Positions 7,837 to 16,303 of a stretch of 64,000 nt of DNA are shown piece after piece. Location of the stretch: contig CAKPQG010000006.1 in assembly GCA_934178345.1 (NCBI GenBank), positions 47,766 to 111,765 of the forward strand. Reading direction: 5' to 3'. The number at the start of each line of letters is the position of its first letter. Positions within the stretch are counted from its first letter, which is position 1. The DNA comes from an uncultured Dialister sp. (GTDB taxonomy: Bacteria; Bacillota; Negativicutes; Veillonellales; Dialisteraceae). The notes below the pieces were generated by a model that saw nothing but the letters and a program-made list of their open reading frames with translations, did no database searches and was not told the origin of the DNA. A program made the translations under genes and the position numbers.

Positions 7837-8775
7837 TCACGCCAGCATATACATATAAAACGGCACAAAGAATACGCCAAGGGCAAGCGAGACACAGTTC
7901 ACCGTCGTCGAGTACTCCGCATCCGCCCCGACTGCGGTCGCGAGGATCGTCATATTCGTCATCGCCGGCATCCCCGCCTGCATGAGAAAGACCTTGGATG
8001 ACATTTCAGAAACCGGAATGAAAGGGAGCAGCAGGAAGAGACAGAGCGGTGCCAGGAGGAAACGGCCTGCCATCGCCCCCACCAGGTCCTTATCGAAATG
8101 GATGGACGAAAGCGGGATCTGGCTCATCTGGATACCGATGACCATGAGTGCCATCGGCGTCGCCATGCCGCCCACATACTTCATCGCCGCCATCGCGAAG
8201 TGCGGAATGGGAACATTCGCAAGGAGCAGGATGACACCCGCTGCGAATCCCATGAGCGGCGGAGTGCGGAGCTTCAAGAGCATCTCCCGCGGCGTGAAAT
8301 GGTGATCCCCACCGGCATCCCGTATGATGAGGTACGCCCCCAGCGCCCAGAACATCGTCGTATTTGCCAGATAATAAAGCATGCACGACGGCACACTCGC
8401 CTCGCCGAAGAGCGCTACATTCACAGGCACACCGATGAAGATGGCATTCGCAATGCAGCAGGTACAGACAAAAATGCCGCGGCGGCCTTTGGAAATGTGA
8501 AGCACGGATGCAAGCACATGCCCCGCGAGGTAAGCAGCAAAAATAGAAACAAAGGGCAGCACCAGATCCGGCGCCGCTGCGAGCAGCGCATCATGCGTGA
8601 AATTCGCATACAGCGAATGAATCATGAGCGGCGGCAGCGCAACCGTCATCGTGAGTTTCGTCAGATCCTTCGCCGCACCCTCCCAGAACCAGCCCTTCTT
8701 CGCCAGGAAAAAGCCAAGCCCCGCCATGAGAACCACTTCAAAAATACCGGAAAGACCTTGCAATATGGCGTCCAT
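7837..8775 (-). CDS. AEC-family transporter (auxin efflux carrier type)
   Basis: The protein is 312 aa from the ATG at 8775, which has a GGAGA site 8 nt upstream. In-frame sequence further upstream is repeat DNA and is excluded. There are about ten hydrophobic segments in the two five-helix halves typical of PF03547. It begins GIFEVVLMAGLGFFLAKKGW, has the conserved-looking LTKLTMTVALPPLMI segment, and ends MQAGMPAMTNMTILATAVGAD, the AEC C-terminal repeat with its unwound glycine/proline helix. Bacterial AEC proteins export or exchange small carboxylates such as malate or malonate, or amino acids. The substrate is unresolved. It is monocistronic, with a likely -10 at 8807-8812. Confidence 0.85.
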   Translation of the reverse strand: MDAILQGLSGIFEVVLMAGLGFFLAKKGWFWEGAAKDLTKLTMTVALPPLMIHSLYANFTHDALLAAAPDLVLPFVSIFAAYLAGHVLASVLHISKGRRGIFVCTCCIANAIFIGVPVNVALFGEASVPSCMLYYLANTTMFWALGAYLIIRDAGGDHHFTPREMLLKLRTPPLMGFAAGVILLLANVPIPHFAMAAMKYVGGMATPMALMVIGIQMSQIPLSSIHFDKDLVGAMAGRFLLAPLCLFLLLPFIPVSEMSSKVFLMQAGMPAMTNMTILATAVGADAEYSTTVNCVSLALGVFFVPFYMYMLA

Positions 8776-8806
8776 ACATGTATCTCCTTTGAAAAAAGTT
8801 TTTTCT

Positions 8807-8812
8807 ATTATA
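8807..8812 (-). promoter_or_regulatory. -10 element (TATAAT) upstream of the AEC transporter
   Basis: A perfect TATAAT lies on the minus strand 32 nt upstream of the start codon. The -35 region is weak (CATTGG at about 17 nt). Confidence 0.5.
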
Positions 8813-9383
8813 CTACAAGAGAAAAGCGACCAATGAATTTCATGTGCAAGATGTCGGGCACGGAGGATAAAAGGTTCTATGGGTTCTGTAGGTTCTACAG
8901 GGTTAGGCAGCAGCTTTGCCGCATATTTAGATGGATGGTATTCCCGCATCGTCAGCCTTCCCCTCTAGGGGAAGGCTCGCGATACGAGGATCGCGTCAGC
9001 TCATAAGATCTTCGGGCATCGCCCCATATACTCGCGGCGAAGCCGCCACGAGAGCCCTGAACCTTGAACCTTGAACCTTGAAGTTTGAAAGCAGGGATGA
9101 GTGGCTAGGGATTAGGGATTGGGGATTAGGAGTGACTAGTGACTGGTGACTTAAATGCCACTTTCGAGCATCGCCCTATTTATACTCCGCGGCGCTTCCA
9201 TATTTTGATGCGCCGCACCATCATTCCTCATTCCTAATTCCTCATTCGCGCAAAGCTTTCATTTATAATCAGTGGACGGAGCCGCCCATGGGCTAACCCT
9301 GAACCCCATTGAACCATTCCCCAAAATCTACTACAATAGAAATCATCCATTTCCACACATCATTTACGAAAGAAGGCCATCCC
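8813..9383. repeat. Divergent intergenic repeat mosaic
   Basis: Contains GGTTCTA-type and TTGAACC arrays, a CCCCTCTAGGGG hairpin, GGGCATCGCCC, CGGCGAAGCCGCC, GGGATTA/GTGACTR arrays, a GCGGCGC...GCGCCGC hairpin, ATTCCTC arrays and a GGGCTAACCCTGAACC module beside the dehydrogenase start. No gene is seen. Confidence 0.7.
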
Positions 9384-10439
9384 ATGACAAACCAGTTCCT
9401 CCCCAGCTATACCATCGGCACCGACGCGTATGACAGCGTCTACGATGTCTGCCATCACTTCGGCAAGACCGCGGTCCTCATCGGCGGACACAAGTCCAGA
9501 GCCGCTGCCGAGCCGCTCCTCCGCAAAGCACTGGAAGGCAAGATGGAGATCCTCGACTCCCTCTACTACGGCGGCGATGCCACATTTGAAAATGCCGAAG
9601 TTCTGAAAGAAAACGAAGCCTTTCAGAAAGCAGACATGGTCTTTGCCATGGGCGGCGGCCGCGCCATCGACACCGCGAAGAAAGCGGCTGCTGAAGCAGG
9701 CAAACCCTATTTCACCTTCCCGACCCTGGCATCGAACTGCGCTCCCGTCACCGCTGTCGGCGCGTACTACTACGAAGACCACACCTTCCGCCAGGTCTAC
9801 TACGTCGATCGCCCGTCCTATCACACCTTCATCCATACCGGCGTCATCGCAAACGCACCCAGAGAATACCTCTGGGCCGGCATCGGCGACGCACTCTCCA
9901 AGCAGTACGAAGTCGAATTCTCTGCCAGAGGCGACATTCTCCCCTATGGCAGAAATCTCGGCGTCACGCTGGCCGGCACCTGCTCGCAAGGCCTTCTCGA
10001 ATACGGCGAAGCCGCGCTGAAATCCGTCGACGAAAAGACAGCCAGCGAAGCCCTCGAGTACGTAGCCCAGAATATCATCTGCTCCACCGGCATCATTTCG
10101 AACCTGGAACCGGAAGACTACAACTCCAGCGTCGCACACGCCCTCTACAATTCTCACACCGGCGTAGCCCACGAAGGATCGCACCTCCACGGCGCGGTCG
10201 TCTGCTATGGCACCCTCGTCCTCCTCACCCTGGACGGACAGCTCGAAGAAAGAGACAAGCTCTACGCCTTCTGCGAACGCACGCACCTCCCGCATTCTCT
10301 TTCCGACATCGGCCTCACCGATCCGGAAGAGCTCATTGCCAATGCACTCACAAAGCCGGACCTCAACAAGGTTCCTTATCCCGTCACCGCAGAGCTTTTA
10401 AGAAAAGCCATCACGGATGTCGAAGCATTGAAGAAATAA
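9384..10439 (+). CDS. Iron-containing alcohol dehydrogenase family protein (glycerol-dehydrogenase-like)
   Basis: The protein is 351 aa from the ATG at 9384, preceded by an AGAAGG site. The NAD-binding motif MGGGRAIDTAKKA lies at about 89-101. Candidate metal ligands are positioned as in GldA: Asp169 in GIGDALSK, His252 in AHALYNSHT and His269 (or His267) in HEGSHLHG. The family oxidises or reduces polyols and alcohols with NAD(P) in the cytoplasm. GldA-like enzymes act on glycerol, and close relatives act on other short diols or on hydroxy/keto acids. The fold is clear, the substrate is not. It is monocistronic with a strong terminator directly after the stop. Confidence 0.85.
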   Translation: MTNQFLPSYTIGTDAYDSVYDVCHHFGKTAVLIGGHKSRAAAEPLLRKALEGKMEILDSLYYGGDATFENAEVLKENEAFQKADMVFAMGGGRAIDTAKKAAAEAGKPYFTFPTLASNCAPVTAVGAYYYEDHTFRQVYYVDRPSYHTFIHTGVIANAPREYLWAGIGDALSKQYEVEFSARGDILPYGRNLGVTLAGTCSQGLLEYGEAALKSVDEKTASEALEYVAQNIICSTGIISNLEPEDYNSSVAHALYNSHTGVAHEGSHLHGAVVCYGTLVLLTLDGQLEERDKLYAFCERTHLPHSLSDIGLTDPEELIANALTKPDLNKVPYPVTAELLRKAITDVEALKK

Positions 10440-10443
10440 AAAA

Positions 10444-10470
10444 GGCCTCGCCATATGGCGAGGTTTTTTT
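10444..10470 (+). terminator. Intrinsic terminator of the dehydrogenase gene
   Basis: A perfect 7-bp stem CCTCGCC/GGCGAGG with an ATAT loop is followed by seven T. Confidence 0.9.
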
Positions 10471-10751
10471 AGTGATTGTGACTAGGAATTAGTAGCTAGG
10501 GATTAGGGATTGGAGTGACTAGTGACTGGTGACTGAAATGCCACCCTCGGGCATCGCCTTTCTTTATACTGCGGCGAAGCCGCCACCTGAACCCTTAGAA
10601 CCTTCAGAACCCGTTGAACCCATAGAACCTGTAGCGATGAGTAGCCAGTGACTAGTGACTTGCATACGACTCTCGGGCATCGCCCCATATATTTGCGGCG
10701 AAGCCGCCACCTTCATTCCTCATTCCTCATTCCTCATTCCTCATTCCTCAT
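10471..10751. repeat. Convergent intergenic repeat mosaic
   Basis: Contains GGGATTA/GTGACTR arrays, CGGCGAAGCCGCC, GAACCCGTT nonamers, and an ATTCCTC heptamer array repeated at least five times that runs into the histidine-kinase stop codon. Confidence 0.7.
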
Positions 10752-12005
10752 TCAAGCGAGGCTCACGCTAAACGTAATGACCCCGTCCTTGTATGACACA
10801 TCGAGGCTCCCCTTCATGAGCCTTGCCATGTCGCGCGCCATGGAGAGCCCAATACCGTAGCCGGACTTTTTGCTGTTGTGCGACGTATCGCCGCGATAGA
10901 AGCGCTCAAAGAAGCGTTCATAGTCCTCCGATTCTCCCTCTTTATAAGAATTGGAAACAGAGAGCACCACACCCTTTTTATTTTTCTCCAAGCGGGCGGT
11001 GATCGTCCCCTTCTCATCACAGTACTTGACCGCATTGTCCAGAAGGATGCTCACGATTTCCGAGAAGAGCCGCGGCTCGACCTTCGCACGGATGCCGCTT
11101 CCTGCCTCCACAGAGAGCGTCTTCCCTGCGTCTTCGATCATCTGGCGGAAACCGCCTGCGCTGCTCTTTACCGCTTCCGAAAGATCCATATCGACAAGCG
11201 TCAAGTCCTTGGCTGACGTTTCCCCGATCTTGGAAAGCAGCACAAGGTCATTGATGAGGAGCGATAGGCGCTTCACCTGCGAAATGATATTGCCCGTCCA
11301 CTCGTTCTTGCCGTTGATCAGCTCCATCGCCTCCGCATTCGCGGAAATGATCGCGATCGGCGTCTTCAGCTCATGGCTGGCATTCGTAATGAATCGCTTC
11401 TGGTTCTCCATATTCCGGACGAAGGGGCGGATCGCGATCCCCGAAAGCACCGTCACGATGCCGACGAAAAGCAGAAGACAGAGCAGGCCAAAAAGCGAAG
11501 AATATTTCAGGAAGGCCTTCACCGCCGAGAGATCGCGCGTGCAGTCCAGAATGACGACCAGCAGATCGCCCTCCGCGGTACGGCTCACATGGTATGCATA
11601 GGTCCCCTTCTGCTTTTGGAAATAGCCTTCGCTCTCCCCGGTCTTCACCGCAGCCACCGCTGCCTCTACCGCACTTTCCGCTGAAAAGGCAGCGATGTGA
11701 TTGATATTCGTCACCTTGGCTGTGCCGTCACTGTCCAGCAGGACGGAAAAATAACGGGTCTGGTAAGTGAATTCCGGCGTATCCTCGACCCAGCTGCCAT
11801 CCGGGAGCCAGCCTTCCCCGCTCGTGCGCCGCGTGGTGATGACGCCGCCATTGTCCGCGATGGTTTCCAGCACATTATGAATGTCCCCCCGCACAATGAG
11901 GTACATCATCCCATTGATGACAGAGAGCGCGACCGCCACGATGATGAACACCGCCAGCGTGGCCAGAAGTATGAATTGGCGGTGCAGTTTCTTGATCATA
12001 TCCAT
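10752..12005 (-). CDS. Sensor histidine kinase
   Basis: A 417-aa membrane kinase. The first membrane helix is at about 12-37, an extracytoplasmic sensing region at about 38-165 has no recognised domain, and the second helix is at about 170-192. The dimerisation/phospho-acceptor box is SHELKTP with His211. The N-box is LLDNAVKY (about 321-328), followed by the F-box RFFERFYRGD and the G-box GYGIGLSMA (about 382-390). No HAMP domain is evident. It autophosphorylates and passes phosphate to the response regulator encoded upstream on the same strand. A repeat spacer of about 410 bp lies between them. The last sense codon and the TGA sit in a GAATGAGG heptamer array. The signal sensed is unknown. 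Confidence 0.9.
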   Translation of the reverse strand: MDMIKKLHRQFILLATLAVFIIVAVALSVINGMMYLIVRGDIHNVLETIADNGGVITTRRTSGEGWLPDGSWVEDTPEFTYQTRYFSVLLDSDGTAKVTNINHIAAFSAESAVEAAVAAVKTGESEGYFQKQKGTYAYHVSRTAEGDLLVVILDCTRDLSAVKAFLKYSSLFGLLCLLLFVGIVTVLSGIAIRPFVRNMENQKRFITNASHELKTPIAIISANAEAMELINGKNEWTGNIISQVKRLSLLINDLVLLSKIGETSAKDLTLVDMDLSEAVKSSAGGFRQMIEDAGKTLSVEAGSGIRAKVEPRLFSEIVSILLDNAVKYCDEKGTITARLEKNKKGVVLSVSNSYKEGESEDYERFFERFYRGDTSHNSKKSGYGIGLSMARDMARLMKGSLDVSYKDGVITFSVSLA

Positions 12006-12416
12006 GAATGAGGTTCCTTGGCGAATGGTATAACAAATGAGGGGTAAGGTCCAGGGTTAGCCTATGGGGCGCGCTGTCCCTGAATCAGGGATGAAAGCTT
12101 TGCTCGCCAGTTAGGAGTGAGGAGTGAGGAGTGAGGAGTGAGGAGTGAGGAGTGGTGGTGCGGCGCATAAAAATTATAAAGTGCCGCGAGTATAAATAGG
12201 GCGATGCCCGAAAGTGAGTGGGTAACAGGTTTCCCGTTTGGGAGTTCCAAACATCGACCGCCTGACCGCAAATGACAAAGATTTCTCGACTTCGCTCGAA
12301 ATGACGATACAGGAGTCTGATGTCTCTCAGTCTCCTAGTCTCCTAGTCTTTTAATCACCAGTCCCTAGTCACTAGTCCCTAGTCACCAGTCACTAGTCAC
12401 CAGTCACTCCTAATCC
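12006..12416. repeat. Repeat spacer between response regulator and kinase
   Basis: A GGGTTAGCCTATGGGGCGCG module lies on the kinase start side, then GAGGAGT heptamers (five or more), a GGGCGATGCCC motif, the TTTCTCGACTTCGCTCGAAATGACG repeat type, AGTCTCCT arrays and GTGACTR/GGGATTA arrays ending in the response-regulator stop. Confidence 0.75.
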
Positions 12417-13091
12417 CTAGTCCCCCATTGCGCGCAGTGCAAAAGGTCCTTCCTTCTCCCCTTCGATCACTGCCTTGCCGCGGACGGCGGCGAGCTTCTC
12501 TTTCAGGAAGGATATATACATCCACACGATATCTGCCGGTACGTCAGGCTCATCGCTCCACACGTAGCGGAGGATCTCCTCCTGCGTGAGTGCTTTGCCC
12601 ACATTCATCATGAAATACTTCATGAGCTTCGTCTCCTTGCTGCCGAGACGGATCGCACTTTCTGCCGAGAGTTCCTGCTCTTCGACATTGAGCGTGACGC
12701 CGCCTGCCGAAAGGACGGCGGGGGTGAAGGCATTCGCACGGCGGGTCATCGAGCGGATGCGCGCCAGAAATTCGCCCATCGCGAAGGGCTTCGTCAGGTA
12801 ATCATCTGCGCCCGCATCAAGACCTGCGATGCGGTCATCGACCTCGGTCTTGGCGGTGAGCATGATGATCGGCACCGTGCTGCCGCTCCTGCGGAGCTTA
12901 GCAAGGACTTCGATACCATCCATTTTCGGCATCATAATATCAAGGACGATGCAGTCATACGCTTCGCGCTCCGCCATCTGCCAGGCAGAGAGCCCGTCAT
13001 AGGCCGCATCGACCTCATAGCCGAAGTGACGGAGCACCGCGACTTCGGCATCGGATAATGCTTTTTCATCTTCAGCAAGCAGGATCTTCAT
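12417..13091 (-). CDS. Response regulator, receiver plus winged-helix DNA-binding domain
   Basis: A 224-aa OmpR/PhoB-type regulator. The receiver domain (about 1-115) has the acidic pair ED (8-9), phospho-acceptor Asp51 in VLDIMMP, Thr79 in MLTA and Lys101 in LTKP. The C-terminal domain (about 125-220) has the winged-helix pattern LGSKETKLMKYFM and LTQEEILRYVW. It would be phosphorylated by the kinase encoded just downstream. The C-terminal AMGD* is written partly by the repeat array (GAC TAG). A 9-G homopolymer lies 41 bp upstream of the start. Confidence 0.9.
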   Translation of the reverse strand: MKILLAEDEKALSDAEVAVLRHFGYEVDAAYDGLSAWQMAEREAYDCIVLDIMMPKMDGIEVLAKLRRSGSTVPIIMLTAKTEVDDRIAGLDAGADDYLTKPFAMGEFLARIRSMTRRANAFTPAVLSAGGVTLNVEEQELSAESAIRLGSKETKLMKYFMMNVGKALTQEEILRYVWSDEPDVPADIVWMYISFLKEKLAAVRGKAVIEGEKEGPFALRAMGD

Positions 13092-13470
13092 AGGTTTGAC
13101 CTCAGTAAAAAATATAAGAGGGTGGGGATTAGGGGGGGGGAGAATTGACTAGTCAACTTTTAGAGTTAGTTATTAGAAGTGGCGGAAGGAGCGCACAAAT
13201 CATGTAGCGCCCCAATACCCCTCATTTCATATAAGAACTGATTGGCTGATTTATATAAAACTTCGCGGCGCTTCCTAATTTTATGCGCCGTACCTTCATT
13301 CCTCACTCCTCACTCCTAACTCCTCACTTGATTCGGAGGTTGACTTAAATGCCAGTTATTTAGAAAACGCAATACGAGTGACTGGTGACTAGGGAAACAC
13401 TGACGTCTGGCAGTCTGATTTCTCTTGGTTTCTAGTCACTAGCTACCAGTCACTAGTCACTAGTCCCCGG
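13092..13470. repeat. Spacer upstream of the response regulator, with G9 tract
   Basis: Holds nine consecutive G (13132-13140), GGGATTA-like units, a GCGGCGC...GCGCCGT hairpin, ATTCCTCACTCC arrays and a GTGACTR array that runs into the alarmone-synthetase stop codon. On the minus strand the C9 tract lies between TTGACT and a weak TAATCC element. No gene is seen. Confidence 0.65.
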
Positions 13471-14079
13471 TCACGTCTTCCTGATCAGATTCCGTATCGT
13501 CTGCATGGAGAGGTCACAGGAAGCGAGCTCATCGGCGCAGCGCTTGAGCTCGCGGCTGATGAGCGCGGCATTTTCCACCTCGTGCTTGTACTTCATTTCA
13601 TGCTCGAGCGCCGCCCAGGAGTCCATCGCGATGGTGCGGAGCTGGATCTCGATGAAAAAATGCCCCGGATTTCTGCCCTTCGCATCTTCATAGGGAGCGG
13701 TGACATCTAGGATCATATGGTAGCTGCGATAGCCATTGGGCTTGACGTTTTTGATATAGTCCTTTTCTTTTGCGACAACGACACCGGGAAGGGCTTTCAA
13801 GCGGGAGACGTTTTCATAAATGTCATCCACGAAACGGCACACCATGCGGAATCCGATGGCATCCTTCACGGCATAGCAGGCAGACTCGGCGGTGAGGGGA
13901 AATCCTTTCCTCGTGAGCTTCTCCTTCATGCTGTCTTCTGCTTTCAGGCGGTACGAGAGGTGCTCGTAAAGCATCTCTCCCGTCTTCTCTTTTTCTGCCT
14001 CGCTGTAGGCGCGAATGCCCCGCGCAAAGCCGTCCATGACAGCTTCGAGAGAGGCTTTATAGGGTCCGTAAATGGTCAT
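13471..14079 (-). CDS. Small alarmone synthetase (RelA/SpoT-type (p)ppGpp synthetase)
   Basis: A 202-aa single-domain protein matching YjbM/YwaC-type synthetases. Visible motifs include DAIGFRMVCRFVDDIY (about 73-88, Mg and GDP-binding region), the synthetase signature YIKNVKPNGYRSYHMIL (about 108-124) and FFIEIQLRTIAMDSWAALEH (about 141-160), containing the catalytic Glu of the EIQLRT motif. There is no HD hydrolase, TGS or ACT domain, so it should make but not degrade pppGpp/ppGpp. Such enzymes are usually controlled by transcription or allostery. The terminal TGA lies inside the GTGACCGGGGACTAGTGAC array. Confidence 0.88.
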   Translation of the reverse strand: MTIYGPYKASLEAVMDGFARGIRAYSEAEKEKTGEMLYEHLSYRLKAEDSMKEKLTRKGFPLTAESACYAVKDAIGFRMVCRFVDDIYENVSRLKALPGVVVAKEKDYIKNVKPNGYRSYHMILDVTAPYEDAKGRNPGHFFIEIQLRTIAMDSWAALEHEMKYKHEVENAALISRELKRCADELASCDLSMQTIRNLIRKT

Positions 14080-14584
14080 AGATGCTCCTAAGGAAAAAAG
14101 GTTCAGGGTTCAGGGTTAGCCCTGGGGGCGGCTCACCCCTTGATTACGTTTGAAAGCCTCGATTGAATGAGAAATTAGAAATGAGAAATGCGAAATGGTG
14201 GTGCGGCGCATAAAAACAGGGAAGCGCCGCGGAGATTTGAAACTAGCGGTTTTCTCGTATCGCAAACCTAATCCCTAGCTACCAGTCACTAGTCACTAGC
14301 TACTCATCCCTGCTTTCAAACTTATGGTGGCGGCTTCGCCGCCGTATAAATAATGGCGATGCCAGAAAGTCTCTTGACAGCAGGCTTCCCTCGTATCGCC
14401 AGCCTTCCCCTCGAGGGGAAGGTGCCCCGTAGGGGCGGATAGGGCACTGGCGGCATGAAAGAGCGAGGGGAAATGCGGAGAGGTGCGTCGTTTATCGGAC
14501 TGCAAGAAAGATTTCTCGCTTCGCTCGAAATGACGATACGGGCGTCTGATGTCTCCTGGTCTCTTAGTCCCTAGTCACCAGCCA
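14080..14584. repeat. Repeat spacer upstream of alarmone synthetase
   Basis: Contains TTCAGGG and GGGTTAGCCC modules, a GAAATTAG array, a GCGGCGC...GCGCCGC hairpin, arrays of GTGACTR type, a CCCCTCGAGGGG hairpin with GTGCCCC...GGGGC, the CTTCGCTCGAAATGACG type, and an array that continues into the next gene's last codons. No gene is seen. Confidence 0.75.
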
Positions 14585-16303
14585 CTAGTCACCAGCCAGC
14601 CCCAATGATTTCAGATAGTCTTCCAAAAGCTGGGGCAGACGGCTTTCGCTACCCGGTGAGAGGGGGATGAATCTCAGGCTGTAGTCCTCATCGCTGCTGC
14701 CGGGGACTTCTCTGGGGAAGACAGCCCAGACTTCCTTGACAGGCCGGCTGTCGCGGAGAGACTGCGTTTCATCCATGTCGCGGTAGAATTTTGTATTCAT
14801 ATCGCGGTAGCCGTTGAACTGGCGGCGCAGGCCTTCGCCGCGGTTTTCATCATTCCAGAGGAAGAGCATGTCGCGGTACTTGAAGTCGACGACCAGAGAG
14901 CCGCAGTACATATGGCCCTGATAGCAGTCCATGCGAAGATCGGGCTGGCGGTGGGCGTTATTGGTGTAGAGCGGTGCAGTCATACGGTCGGTGTCGGCGG
15001 ATGCGGCGGGGACGATGCCGTCGTAGGTGAGGCGGATCGCCTCTTCGCCCTTCTTCATGGTGATGACGGCACCGGACTCCAGCGAGGAGAGGCGGTAGCG
15101 GCCATCCTCTTTGATGACGGACATGCCTTCTTCCATCTCCCAGCCCAGCGAGGAGAGGGCTTTGATGAATTGGAGAAATCCCCAAAGCTCGTAGAGCTTA
15201 TCCGTCCGTTTCCACTGGAACTGATAAAAATCAGCGACCGAGTAGCTTTCCTCCGGTTTCTCCAGATGCCGATGGAGATGGTAGAGGAGCGAGTAGCGCG
15301 GATCGCAGAGAACGGTCATCGGGATGAGGGGCGGCATCCGGCTGCCGGCTTCCTCAAACCATGCCGCGCGGGTGACGCGCTCGATGTCGCGAAGAATGGC
15401 GAGCGCCTGTTTCCGATAGTCGCGGAATTTGATGAGCGCCGCCTCGCCTCTTCGGTACTCCTGATTCTGCGTGTACGGCAGGAGTGCCTGACATCTGGCA
15501 TCGAGGCGCGCGATGAATCCATCGACTTCACTGACGAAGTCTCGCAGATTCTTCGCAAGGCGAAGCAGGATGGCTTTGGCGAAACGGTTCTCCGCGACGT
15601 CGTAGGTCATTTCCGTATACAGCAGATGCTGCCCGGCCGAAGGGCGCAGGGACTGGGGCGGGATGTGCGACGCCGCCGGAGAGACGCCGGCTGTGCGGGC
15701 CGGTTTCTTCCGGCGCACGAGGCGGCCGTTCGCCGTGCGGGCGAGCTCTCCCAGCACATGCAGCACCATGCGGGATTTGTCGCTGATGGTATAGAAGCGC
15801 AGCAGGAGGTCTGGATTGATATCCAGCGCGCGCGACATGTGGATGCTCTTTTTCATGAAATCGAAGGACAGATGCTTGATTTCCTCCAAGAGCTCCTCGC
15901 CCATATCCTGCCAGCTCTGCTTGCCCATGTAGCGGGGTGTGATTTCCAGAAGACTGTACCAAGTCTCGCCGCGCCCCGTGACAGTCAGGACATAGTAGCC
16001 GGGGACGAGGGGAAAATCCTCCCCCTTGAAGAGGAGCGTATCCCAGGCGCGCCGCGGGCGGACCCATGTCTCTCCGTCATATCGCTCCTCGCCGGGGATC
16101 GTCACGATGTCGAGCCCGTCCATGGTGAAGCGGAAATCCATCGGCGCCTCAAAGTGCAGGTAGAGATCCTGATTCTCCGTGAAGCGCCACGCTGGCGGCG
16201 CATCCTTGAGCTCCTCCGGGTGCGTGGTGAAGCGGGTGAAAGGCCGCATCGCCTCCCGCTTGCCGAGTGCCACGCTGAATGGCAGCTTACATGGTGTAGT
16301 CAT
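14585..16303 (-). CDS. DUF2357-type PD-(D/E)xK nuclease, McrC-like restriction partner
   Basis: A 572-aa protein of the DUF2357/LlaJI.R2-like group. The N-terminal half is a beta-rich region followed by a helical middle. The C-terminus has a PD-(D/E)xK nuclease core: QPDLRMDC (Pro-Asp about 454-455) followed about 18 residues later by VVDFKYRD (Asp-x-Lys about 473-475). It overlaps the McrB-like ATPase gene by 17 nt, so the two are translationally coupled. By analogy with McrBC and LlaJI, the ATPase translocates on DNA and this subunit cuts. No methyltransferase gene is nearby, which favours a methylation-dependent Type IV role or another antiphage role. The last codons GGT GAC TAG (GD*) coincide with the repeat array. 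Confidence 0.78.
   Translation of the reverse strand: MTTPCKLPFSVALGKREAMRPFTRFTTHPEELKDAPPAWRFTENQDLYLHFEAPMDFRFTMDGLDIVTIPGEERYDGETWVRPRRAWDTLLFKGEDFPLVPGYYVLTVTGRGETWYSLLEITPRYMGKQSWQDMGEELLEEIKHLSFDFMKKSIHMSRALDINPDLLLRFYTISDKSRMVLHVLGELARTANGRLVRRKKPARTAGVSPAASHIPPQSLRPSAGQHLLYTEMTYDVAENRFAKAILLRLAKNLRDFVSEVDGFIARLDARCQALLPYTQNQEYRRGEAALIKFRDYRKQALAILRDIERVTRAAWFEEAGSRMPPLIPMTVLCDPRYSLLYHLHRHLEKPEESYSVADFYQFQWKRTDKLYELWGFLQFIKALSSLGWEMEEGMSVIKEDGRYRLSSLESGAVITMKKGEEAIRLTYDGIVPAASADTDRMTAPLYTNNAHRQPDLRMDCYQGHMYCGSLVVDFKYRDMLFLWNDENRGEGLRRQFNGYRDMNTKFYRDMDETQSLRDSRPVKEVWAVFPREVPGSSDEDYSLRFIPLSPGSESRLPQLLEDYLKSLGLAGD

Noticed and set aside
8776..8949. N-terminal extension of the AEC transporter to 370 residues
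   Set aside because: The extra codons lie in promoter and repeat DNA. A good ribosome-binding site and ATG are at 8775, and the shorter protein has the family length.
9309..9383. 25-codon extension of the dehydrogenase start
   Set aside because: It lies in the TTGAACC repeat module. AGAAGG precedes the ATG at 9384, where the family fold begins.
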